This document shows positions 5,220-10,953 of a stretch of DNA of 10,953 nt, piece by piece (within the stretch, counting starts at the first letter, position 1; each line of letters starts with the position of its first letter). The notes beneath the pieces were generated by a model that worked only from the letters and a program-made list of their open reading frames with translations, was not told the DNA's origin and made no database searches. Source of the stretch: Thermoleophilia bacterium (GTDB lineage: Bacteria > Actinomycetota > Thermoleophilia > Miltoncostaeales > Miltoncostaeaceae); NCBI GenBank assembly GCA_029861485.1, contig JAOTZF010000030.1, positions 1 through 10,953 on the forward strand, given 5' to 3'. The translations under genes and the position numbers were made by a program.

Positions 5220-6668
5220 GTGCCACCGTATCCCCCAGAAGCCATGCGGCATCTGGCCGCTCCGAGCGCCTCCGGACCGCTGCGGGACGCCCACGCTACC
5301 GGGCACGCGGGCAGCGAGGACTGTGGCGACGTCGTGCGCATCGATCTATGCGTCAGCGCCGGCCGTGTGGAGGACGCCGGTCTGCTCGTTTTCGGATGTG
5401 GCGCCGCCACCGCAGCCGCCAGCGCGGCGTGCGAGCGCCTTCGAGGCCTTGACCTGGACGACGCCGCGCGAGTCGGCCCTGACGAGATCGATCGCGCCCT
5501 CGGCGGTCTCGGGCCAGCGAGACGCCACGGACCGGAGCTCGTCGCCGATGCGGTCGCCGGCGCGCTCGAGGCCTGGTATTCGGCGCGCCTGGGCGGTGAG
5601 GGGCGCGTGCGCTCGCGAAAGCGTGTCGCGGTTGCGATGAGCGGCGGCGTCGACAGCGCCGTGGCGGCCATGCTGGTGCGCGACGCCGGCTATGAGCCGG
5701 TCGGGGTCACGATGCGGCTCTGGCACGACCCGGCAGCCGCGGCGGCGGAGCGGTCGTGCTGCGCACCGGAGACCGTGCGGTTGGCGCGGGCGAGTGCGCA
5801 CGCCCTGGGCATACCTCACGTCACTCTCGATGTGGCAGAGCGCTTTCGCGAGGGAGTCGTTACCGATTTCATCGCCGGCTACCAGGCCGGAACCACGCCC
5901 AATCCCTGCGTCACCTGCAACGGCTCGGTGCGCTTCGCCATCCTCGAGGAGGCCGCGGGGCTGCTGGGCGCCGAAGGGCTCGCGACCGGGCACTACGCCA
6001 GGGTCGAGGAGCGCGCCGGGGTGCGCAGCATCGCTGCGGCGCGCGACGCGTCGAAAGATCAGAGCTACATGCTCTCCATGCTGCCCTCCGGCGTGCTGGA
6101 GCGGGTGATGTTCCCACTCGGCGAGCTCACGAAGGCGGACACGCGCGAGCTTGCGCGTGAGGCCGGCTTGCCGGCCGCCGAAGCAGTGGAAAGCCAGGAA
6201 ATCTGCTTCGTCGGCGAGGACGGGTATCGCGCCTTCCTGGAGCGCAACTCCGATCTGGAGGCCCGTCCGGGGCCGATTCTCGATCCGGACGGACGGGAGG
6301 TCGGCCGCCACGACGGGTACTGGCGCTACACGGTCGGACAGCGCCGGGGGCTCGGCGTGGCCTCCTCCGAGCCTCTGTATGTCCTGCGCACGGACGCGGC
6401 CCGCAACGAGGTGTGGGTCGGTGCGCGCGAGATGCTGGCGGTGGATCGCCTTCATCTCGAACCGGCGATCGTGCGCGGCGAGATCCACGACGGGCCGTTG
6501 GAGGTGCGCGTGCGTTATCGGGGCCGGCCGCTTCGGGGTCTGGCGGCTCTGCGCAGCGGCGACGCTCTCGAGGTGGACCTGCTGGAACCGGCGCTCGGGG
6601 TGGCTCCCGGCCAGACCGCCGCGCTGTATCGCGACGGGCGTCTGGTGGCGGCAGGTACGATCTCCTAA
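5220..6668 (+). CDS. mnmA: NifU/IscU-like domain fused to tRNA 2-thiouridylase MnmA
   Basis: This 482-residue protein is predicted to thiolate U34 of Lys, Glu and Gln tRNAs. Residues 1-120 resemble an Fe-S scaffold: YPPEAMRHL at 4-12, CGD with Cys35 and Asp37, FGCGAA with Cys60, and His103 where IscU has its HC pair; the usual third Cys is Gly104. Residues 134-482 are MnmA: PP-loop SGGVDS at 141-146, Cys180-Cys181, TPNPCVTCN with Cys230 and Cys233 (E. coli has Asp99 and Cys102 there), ATGHYAR at 255-261, KDQSYML at 279-285, SQEICF with the second catalytic Cys329, YTVGQRRGLG at 370-379, and a C-terminal barrel. GTG 5220 was chosen because it keeps the scaffold opening and sits 6 bases after a -10 box. 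Many relatives have a cysteine desulfurase gene next to mnmA; none is here. The fusion suggests that the scaffold domain supplies sulfur or an Fe-S cluster, which is inference. Confidence 0.93.
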   Translation: MPPYPPEAMRHLAAPSASGPLRDAHATGHAGSEDCGDVVRIDLCVSAGRVEDAGLLVFGCGAATAAASAACERLRGLDLDDAARVGPDEIDRALGGLGPARRHGPELVADAVAGALEAWYSARLGGEGRVRSRKRVAVAMSGGVDSAVAAMLVRDAGYEPVGVTMRLWHDPAAAAAERSCCAPETVRLARASAHALGIPHVTLDVAERFREGVVTDFIAGYQAGTTPNPCVTCNGSVRFAILEEAAGLLGAEGLATGHYARVEERAGVRSIAAARDASKDQSYMLSMLPSGVLERVMFPLGELTKADTRELAREAGLPAAEAVESQEICFVGEDGYRAFLERNSDLEARPGPILDPDGREVGRHDGYWRYTVGQRRGLGVASSEPLYVLRTDAARNEVWVGAREMLAVDRLHLEPAIVRGEIHDGPLEVRVRYRGRPLRGLAALRSGDALEVDLLEPALGVAPGQTAALYRDGRLVAAGTIS

Positions 6669-6684
6669 GACCTCTCGAGGAGAT
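6660..6684 (+). promoter_or_regulatory. Inverted repeat across mnmA stop and next ribosome-binding site
   Basis: ATCTCC at 6660-6665 and GGAGAT at 6679-6684 can form a 6-bp stem with a 13-base loop. The right arm contains most of GAGGAG (6677-6682), the only Shine-Dalgarno-like sequence before GTG 6696, and the left arm is the last sense codons of mnmA. Ribosomes ending at TAA 6666 would open it, so it could make translation of the next gene depend on mnmA. Chance is possible. Confidence 0.3.
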
Positions 6685-6695
6685 ATGGGGAACTA

Positions 6696-7292
6696 GTGGA
6701 CTGGTCTGACGTACTTAAGGCGGCGCTCGCGGTGTTCCTGGTCGTGACCGCGGCCGGTCTGGGATACCTGCTGTATCGCATGGCGGGGCTCTTCCTGAGC
6801 CTTGCGCGCTCGGTGGACCGTCTCACCGACGAGACGGTGCCCATTCTCTCGCGTGCCCAGATCACGATGGACGGCGTCAATCAGGAGATCGGACGCGTCG
6901 ACGAGATCATGGAGAGCGCCGTGCACGGCACGAAGGGCATGGAGGCCGCCGTGAGCAGCCTCGCGCGCGGCATCAGCGCGCCGGTGCGCTGGGGCGCGGG
7001 AATCATCGCCGGCGTGGAGGAGGCCGCCGATACTTTTCGCTCGCGCCGCGCCGCCGAGCGCGCGAACCGGCGCTCCGCCCATTCAGAGCCGCCTCCACCG
7101 CCACCGGGCCCCGCGGCCGCGCCCTCCTCGGCCCCCCCGCCTCCGAGTGCCGCCGAGCCTTCGTCTGGGATCAAGACCGCATCGCAGGGGGCGGCCGCGC
7201 CTAGCGCAAACGGCTGGGCCGAGCAGAAGGCCCGGCGTGCGGAAGCTGCGGCGCGCTCGGCGGACGCCGCGCGAAAGAGGTCCAGCCGGTGA
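6696..7292 (+). CDS. DUF948-like membrane-anchored protein with Pro/Ala-rich tail
   Basis: This protein has 198 residues. One hydrophobic helix is near the N-terminus (about 7-27, LKAALAVFLVVTAAGLGYLL), followed by an amphipathic helical region (about 33-110) that fits the DUF948 pattern of a coiled-coil reminiscent of chemoreceptor linkers (SVDRLTDETVPILSRAQITM and NQEIGRVDEIMESAV). Then come a Pro-rich, low-complexity stretch (about 132-157) and a basic Ala-rich end. It is probably an inner-membrane protein with the long part in the cytoplasm. The function of DUF948 proteins is not established. GTG 6696 immediately follows a TAG, and GAGGAG lies 13 bases upstream, a long spacing, so the start is moderately certain. 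It follows mnmA by 27 bases and its stop overlaps the start of the next gene. In other actinobacteria a DUF948 gene and a short membrane protein also precede alaS (from memory). Confidence 0.75.
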   Translation: MDWSDVLKAALAVFLVVTAAGLGYLLYRMAGLFLSLARSVDRLTDETVPILSRAQITMDGVNQEIGRVDEIMESAVHGTKGMEAAVSSLARGISAPVRWGAGIIAGVEEAADTFRSRRAAERANRRSAHSEPPPPPPGPAAAPSSAPPPPSAAEPSSGIKTASQGAAAPSANGWAEQKARRAEAAARSADAARKRSSR

Positions 7293-7507
7293 GGCTCGGC
7301 CTCCTCGCGGCGGCCGGGGCGGGGATCTGGGCGCTGCGCCGAGCCCCGCGCGACCCTCGCCAGTGGCCCGAGGCGGCGAAGCGCGAGAGCATGCGGCTCA
7401 AGCGCCAGGTCAAAGAGGCCGTCGAGGCGGGCAAGCGGGCCGCGGTGCGCCGGCAGGCCGAGGTTCAGCGCGAGATCGACGAGGCCGCCAGGCCCCGCCA
7501 ATACTGA
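7289..7507 (+). CDS. Small membrane-anchored helical protein (YtxH/DUF6167-like position)
   Basis: This protein has 72 residues: a short hydrophobic start (MRLGLLAAAGAGIWAL), then a highly charged helix rich in Arg, Lys, Glu and Ala (about 28-66, including KRQVKEAVEAGKRAAVRRQA). No catalytic motif is present. GTG 7289 overlaps the previous stop as GTGA, with AGAGG at 7276-7280, eight bases before it, so the start is well supported. The combination of a short N-terminal membrane helix and a charged helix is like YtxH-type or DUF6167 proteins, which in other actinobacteria sit between a DUF948 gene and alaS. The family assignment rests on position and general composition only. Confidence 0.65.
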   Translation: MRLGLLAAAGAGIWALRRAPRDPRQWPEAAKRESMRLKRQVKEAVEAGKRAAVRRQAEVQREIDEAARPRQY

Positions 7508-7544
7508 TGCCCGGGGTGCTTCCGGCTGCGGCCTGAGGGTCCTC

Positions 7545-7550
7545 TAAACT
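7545..7550 (+). promoter_or_regulatory. -10 box of alaS (leaderless)
   Basis: TAAACT lies 7 bases before ATG 7558, so the transcript is expected to begin at or within one base of the start codon. No Shine-Dalgarno is present in the 50-base gap after the 72-residue gene, and no T-box or other leader fits. The -35 region (around TTCCGG 7520-7525, 19-base spacing) is poor. alaS may therefore have its own promoter inside the mnmA operon. Confidence 0.5.
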
Positions 7551-7557
7551 CGAATTC

Positions 7558-10122
7558 ATGACCTCCGCGGAGATTCGCCGGAGCTTTCTCGAGTACTTCG
7601 AGAAGCACGGCCACATGGTGCTTCCGTCGGCGTCTTTGATTCCCTTCGAAGACGATCCGACGGTGCTGCTGACCATCGCCGGAATGCAGCCGCTGAAGTC
7701 GTATTTCATGGGCACCGCGGAGCCTCCGGCACCACGGCTCGCCAGCGCCCAGAAGTGCTTCCGCACCAACGACATCGACGAGGTCGGCCACACGGCGCGG
7801 CACCTGACCTTCTTCGAGATGCTCGGGAACTTCTCGCTGGGCGACTACTTCAAAGAGGCCGCGATCACCTTCGGCTTCGAGCTCAGCACGGAGGTCTTCG
7901 GCCTCGATCCGGAGCAGATCTGGATCACGGTCTTCGAGGGCATGGACGGCGTGCCCGCCGACGACGAGGCCGTCGAGTACTGGGTCGAGCTGGGAATCCC
8001 GCCAGAGCGGATTCAGGCGCTGGGCGAGTCGGAGAACTTCTGGAAAGCGGGGCCGACGGGCCCGTGCGGCCCCAACACGGAGCTCTATTTCGACCGGGGC
8101 GAGGCCTTCGGGCCCCCGGGCGGGCCGGCCACCGGCACCGACCGCTTCTTGGAGTACTGGAACCTGGTCTTCATGCAATACGAGCGCTCAGCCGATGGCG
8201 AGCTCAGCCCGCTGCCCAAACAGAACATCGACACGGGCGCCGGCCTGGAGCGCATCGCAGCCCTGCTGCAGGATCAGCCATCGGTCTTCGAAACGGACGC
8301 CTTTCGGCCGTTGATCACCTGGGCCGAGCAGCAAAGCGGACGCCGCTACGGGTCGAACGATCGCCACGATCGCGCTCTTCGAGTGCTGGCCGATCATGGA
8401 CGTGCGATGACGTTTCTCGCGACCGACGGCGTCCGCCCCGGCAATGAGGGGCGCGACTACGTCATGCGGCGCATCATCCGGCGGGCGGTGAGCGAGGCCA
8501 ACCACCTGGGCCTTCCCCCGGAGACGGTCGTCGGCCTCTCGGGCGCTGTCGCCGACGGCTGGGGCGACGCCTATCCGGAGCTCGTCGAGCGTTCCACCGA
8601 GGTCGCTGACGTGCTTGGCGCGGAAGCGGAGCAGTTCGCCCGCACGCTGACCCAGGGGCAGCGCATGCTGGAGAACGTCTTGAGCGAGTCCGAGGGATCC
8701 CGGCAGATCTCCGGCGATGACGCTTTCCGGCTCTTTGACACCTACGGTTTTCCGTTGGATCTGACGCTGGAGGCCGCCGGGGATCGCGGCCTGGAAGTCG
8801 ACCGCGAGGCATTCGAGGCCCTCATGGAGGGGCAGCGCGCTCGCTCGCGTCAGGCTGCGGCCAGCGGCGCGTCACGGGCCCGCGAGGACGCTCCGAAGGT
8901 TGCAGCCGACGGCGAGCAAACCCGCTTCGTCGGCTACGACGCACTCGAGGTAGAGACCACCGTGTCGGCGATGAGCCAGCTGGATGAGCGCGAGGCCTTG
9001 GTCAAGCTCGCCGAGTCGCCTTTCTACGCCGAAGGCGGCGGGCAGATCTCGGATGCCGGAACGATCACCGGTCGGTCGGGGACCGCGGAGGTGATCGAGG
9101 TCTTCCGGCTCGGAGACGACCAGGTGATCCACGTCCGGCTGGACGGCGAGCTCGCGGTGGGCGGCGCTGTGCGCGCCAGGGTCGACGCGGCGCGACGGCG
9201 GTCGACGCAGGCGAACCACACCGCGACCCACGTCTTGAATTGGGCGCTGCGGCAGACCCTTGGCGACGGCGTGAGGCAGGCAGGCTCGTACGTCGGCCCG
9301 GACAAGCTGCGCTTCGACTTCACCCATCGCGGCAAGGTCGCTGCGGGACAGCTGCAGGAGATCGAGGCGATGGTGGGGGCCAAGGTCGCCGCCGATGAAC
9401 CCGTGGGCGCCACCGTGATGTCGCGTGAGCAGGCCGAGGCCCAGGGGGCCATCGGACTCTTCGAGGAGAAGTACGGCGAGCAGGTGCGGGTGGTCAGCAC
9501 GGGCGAGTACTCCAAGGAGCTCTGCGGCGGCACACACGTTGCGTCGACCGGAGAGATCGGGGCCTTCAAGCTTCTCTCGGAAGGCAGCGTCGGTGCCGGG
9601 GCGCGGCGAATCGAGGCCCTCACGGGCGGCGAGGTCGCGCGGTGGTATCGCGAGCGCGAGCAGGAGTTGCTGCGCCAGATCGCGGAGCGCGACGAGCGGC
9701 TCGGCGAGCTGGAGGCTCAACTGAAGCAGGCCACTACGGCCCGCGTCGACCCGGCGAAGCTGATCGGCGCCGCCCAGGCCGTGGGCGCGGTGACCGCCGT
9801 AACCTCCGAGGTTGAGCTCCACGATGCCAAGGAGCTGCTGGCGCTCTCGGATCGCGTTCGGCGAGAGCTGGGCGATCATGGGGCAGTCGTGCTCGGCTCT
9901 CGAACCAACGGCAAGGCGATGCTGGTCGCGAATTTCAGCTCGGGCGCCGTTGCCTCGGGCCTCGATGCAGGAGCGGTGATCGGAGAGATCGCCCCCATCG
10001 TCGGTGGCGGAGGAGGGGGAAAGCCCGAAATGGCTCGCGCCGGCGGCAAGGATGCCGCTCGTCTCGGGGAGGCGCTCTCAGTTGCCGCCGAGTTGATCAA
10101 GAGCGCTGCCCACGGCACGTGA
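7558..10122 (+). CDS. alaS: Alanyl-tRNA synthetase
   Basis: This 854-residue class II synthetase (EC 6.1.1.7) is close to the usual bacterial length and has all domains. The catalytic domain begins at residue 2 with SAEIRRSFLEYFEKHGH and holds GMQPLK, CFRTNDIDEVG and TFFEMLGNFSLGDYF. A tRNA-recognition helical region follows. The editing domain, which removes mischarged Ser and Gly, contains the zinc-binding set NHTATH (His554, His558) and CGGTH (Cys656, His660). A coiled-coil (about 695-725, REREQELLRQIAERDERLGE) joins the C-Ala domain, which contains the Gly-rich GGGGGGKPEMARAGG near the end. All four zinc ligands are present, so editing should be intact. The start fits the family and lies 7 bases after a TAAACT box. 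The stop overlaps the GTG of ruvX. Confidence 0.97.
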   Translation: MTSAEIRRSFLEYFEKHGHMVLPSASLIPFEDDPTVLLTIAGMQPLKSYFMGTAEPPAPRLASAQKCFRTNDIDEVGHTARHLTFFEMLGNFSLGDYFKEAAITFGFELSTEVFGLDPEQIWITVFEGMDGVPADDEAVEYWVELGIPPERIQALGESENFWKAGPTGPCGPNTELYFDRGEAFGPPGGPATGTDRFLEYWNLVFMQYERSADGELSPLPKQNIDTGAGLERIAALLQDQPSVFETDAFRPLITWAEQQSGRRYGSNDRHDRALRVLADHGRAMTFLATDGVRPGNEGRDYVMRRIIRRAVSEANHLGLPPETVVGLSGAVADGWGDAYPELVERSTEVADVLGAEAEQFARTLTQGQRMLENVLSESEGSRQISGDDAFRLFDTYGFPLDLTLEAAGDRGLEVDREAFEALMEGQRARSRQAAASGASRAREDAPKVAADGEQTRFVGYDALEVETTVSAMSQLDEREALVKLAESPFYAEGGGQISDAGTITGRSGTAEVIEVFRLGDDQVIHVRLDGELAVGGAVRARVDAARRRSTQANHTATHVLNWALRQTLGDGVRQAGSYVGPDKLRFDFTHRGKVAAGQLQEIEAMVGAKVAADEPVGATVMSREQAEAQGAIGLFEEKYGEQVRVVSTGEYSKELCGGTHVASTGEIGAFKLLSEGSVGAGARRIEALTGGEVARWYREREQELLRQIAERDERLGELEAQLKQATTARVDPAKLIGAAQAVGAVTAVTSEVELHDAKELLALSDRVRRELGDHGAVVLGSRTNGKAMLVANFSSGAVASGLDAGAVIGEIAPIVGGGGGGKPEMARAGGKDAARLGEALSVAAELIKSAAHGT

Positions 10123-10511
10123 AGATCCTGGCGCTCGACTACGGGCGCGCCCGAACCGGCGTCGCCGTCAGCGACCCGACCGGTCAGATCGCCCGCCCGG
10201 TGGGCTCGGTCGCGAGGGTCGACACCCCCGACGGAGAGGCCGAACTCGACAAGATCATCCATCGGGAGCGTCCCGAGCTCATCCTTGTGGGCGAACCGCG
10301 CCTGATGTCCGGCAAGACCGGAGCACAGGCCCGTGCCTCGCGCGGTTTTGCAGGTCGTTTGCGTGCGCGAAGCGATGTGCCGGTCGAATTGATCGACGAA
10401 CGGATGACCACCGTTGACGCGCGACGACGCGTGGGCGATGTCGCAGATAGCGACACCGACAGCCTGGCGGCATGCCTGCTGGTCGAGGCATACTTGGGGT
10501 CGGTTCGATGA
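10119..10511 (+). CDS. ruvX: RuvX/YqgF Holliday junction resolvase-like nuclease
   Basis: This 130-residue protein has a single RNase H-like YqgF domain. YqgF proteins take part in 5' maturation of pre-16S rRNA and can cut Holliday junctions in vitro. Three acidic active-site residues are in place: Asp7 in LALDYGRARTGVAVSDP (residues 4-20), Glu94 in DERMTT, and Asp114 in TDSLAACLLVEAYL. LILVGEP at 55-61 replaces the common VGLP. GTG 10119 gives the standard N-terminus (MKILALDYG) and a GTGA overlap with alaS. The downstream mltG start overlaps its stop as ATGA 10508-10511. The alaS-ruvX-mltG order is widespread in Gram-positive bacteria. Confidence 0.94.
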   Translation: MKILALDYGRARTGVAVSDPTGQIARPVGSVARVDTPDGEAELDKIIHRERPELILVGEPRLMSGKTGAQARASRGFAGRLRARSDVPVELIDERMTTVDARRRVGDVADSDTDSLAACLLVEAYLGSVR

Positions 10512-10953
10512 GCAGACGTCGCCGCACATCTCACCGCGGGCGCGATTCACGCGCTTGGCGCGGGCCGGAGCTCGAACGCGTGCACGATCGGCGTAGACAG
10601 CGCAGGAACTACCGCCGCGCCAAGGCGCGTCGCCGGCAGACGGTCGCATGGATGGTGCTGATCATCGTGCTCGCGATCGGGGTGGGGTGGGCTCTCGCGG
10701 GGCCGCGCCTCTCGAGCGACACGCCGACCGAGGCCGAGCGCGAGGCCGCCGGGCTCCAGACGGTCAACGTGACCTTCCCCGAGGGGCTTCGCCGCGAGGA
10801 CGTGGCGCGGATCGTCGATGAGCAGACGGCCATCAGCGCCGCCGACTACCTTGCCGCCACGGCTGCGGGGCCCGAGGGACGGTCGCGGGCCAAGGCGAAG
10901 GAGCCCACGAGCCTGGAGGGGTATCTCTTCCCGGCAACCTACGAGGTGAACAA
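10508..10953 (+). CDS. mltG: Endolytic transglycosylase MltG (5' part, cut by window edge)
   Basis: The frame from ATG 10508 is open to the right edge (148 codons plus 2 bases), so the gene is incomplete because the window ends, not because it is broken. The protein begins with a long, very basic cytoplasmic segment (MSRRRRTSHR to about residue 45), a single transmembrane helix at about 47-65 (VAWMVLIIVLAIGVGWAL), then an extracytoplasmic LysM-like part (VNVTFPEGLRREDVARIVDE, 87-106) and the YceG-family signature LEGYLFPATYEV at 136-147. MltG cuts growing glycan strands at the membrane. The catalytic Glu lies beyond the visible part. The start overlaps the ruvX stop as ATGA. The unusually basic cytoplasmic N-terminus is longer than that of the E. 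coli protein. Confidence 0.92.
   Translation, partial: MSRRRRTSHRGRDSRAWRGPELERVHDRRRQRRNYRRAKARRRQTVAWMVLIIVLAIGVGWALAGPRLSSDTPTEAEREAAGLQTVNVTFPEGLRREDVARIVDEQTAISAADYLAATAAGPEGRSRAKAKEPTSLEGYLFPATYEVN

Noticed and set aside
5346..6488. Minus-strand frame of 380 codons
   Set aside because: It is antisense to the conserved mnmA coding region and its composition is that of a shadow in GC-rich DNA, with no recognisable motif.
7170..7290. Pro/Ala-rich low-complexity DNA as a repeat element
   Set aside because: It is coding sequence for the flexible tail of the DUF948-like protein and contains no true repeated unit. No CRISPR-like or transposon-like repeat was found in the window.
7508..7557. 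T-box or other leader regulating alaS
   Set aside because: The gap is only 50 bases, has no specifier or antiterminator elements, and the -10 box leaves no leader. hisS and aspS also have no leader because they overlap the preceding genes.
8872..9879. Minus-strand frame of 335 codons
   Set aside because: It is antisense to the alaS editing region, where the zinc motifs on the plus strand settle the coding strand.

Overview
The window is chromosomal housekeeping DNA from a high-GC actinobacterium. Real genes prefer G or C at third codon positions, GTG starts are common, genes overlap by 4 bases (GTGA/ATGA), and several starts look leaderless. The NifU-like/MnmA fusion and the hisS-aspS ... 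mnmA ... alaS-ruvX-mltG order suggest a deep-branching, Thermoleophilia/Solirubrobacterales-like lineage. The phylum-level guess is fairly safe; the class-level guess is inference.

Left block (1-4340, + strand): a stand-alone glutamate formimidoyltransferase (58-957), a small basic two-helix membrane protein (971-1318), hisS (1315-2565) and aspS (2562-4340). They are packed with 4-base overlaps or a 13-base gap and read as one operon. The AspRS carries the His seen in non-discriminating enzymes, so it probably also charges tRNA-Asn with Asp.

Middle block (4337-5219): two small uncharacterised minus-strand genes (4337-4630 and 4688-4924) converge on aspS. To their right is a non-coding stretch that is not empty. 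It holds a promoter (-35 at 4986-4991, -10 at 5008-5013) and a sequence of about 150-160 nt that folds into a long interrupted rod closed by a 12-bp stem and followed by a T-rich run. The fold, and the position between aspS and mnmA as recalled for Bacillus 6S-1 RNA, make it a strong candidate 6S RNA.

Right block (5220-10953, + strand): mnmA, encoding tRNA 2-thiouridylase fused at its N-terminus to an IscU/NifU-like domain that lacks the third canonical cysteine; a DUF948-like membrane protein; a small membrane-anchored helical protein; alaS; ruvX; and the 5' part of mltG, which runs off the right edge and is open from 10508 to 10953.

The theme is translation (three aminoacyl-tRNA synthetases and one wobble-uridine thiolation enzyme), with rRNA processing/Holliday-junction nuclease (ruvX), peptidoglycan processing (mltG) and probably global RNA polymerase control (6S RNA). 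mnmA, alaS and the minus-strand gene at 4630 each have a TANNNT box 6-7 bases before the start codon, and the small RNA uses the same box-to-start spacing. I saw no mobile element, CRISPR array, tRNA or rRNA. The most noteworthy items are the candidate 6S RNA and the cysteine-deficient scaffold domain fused to MnmA.
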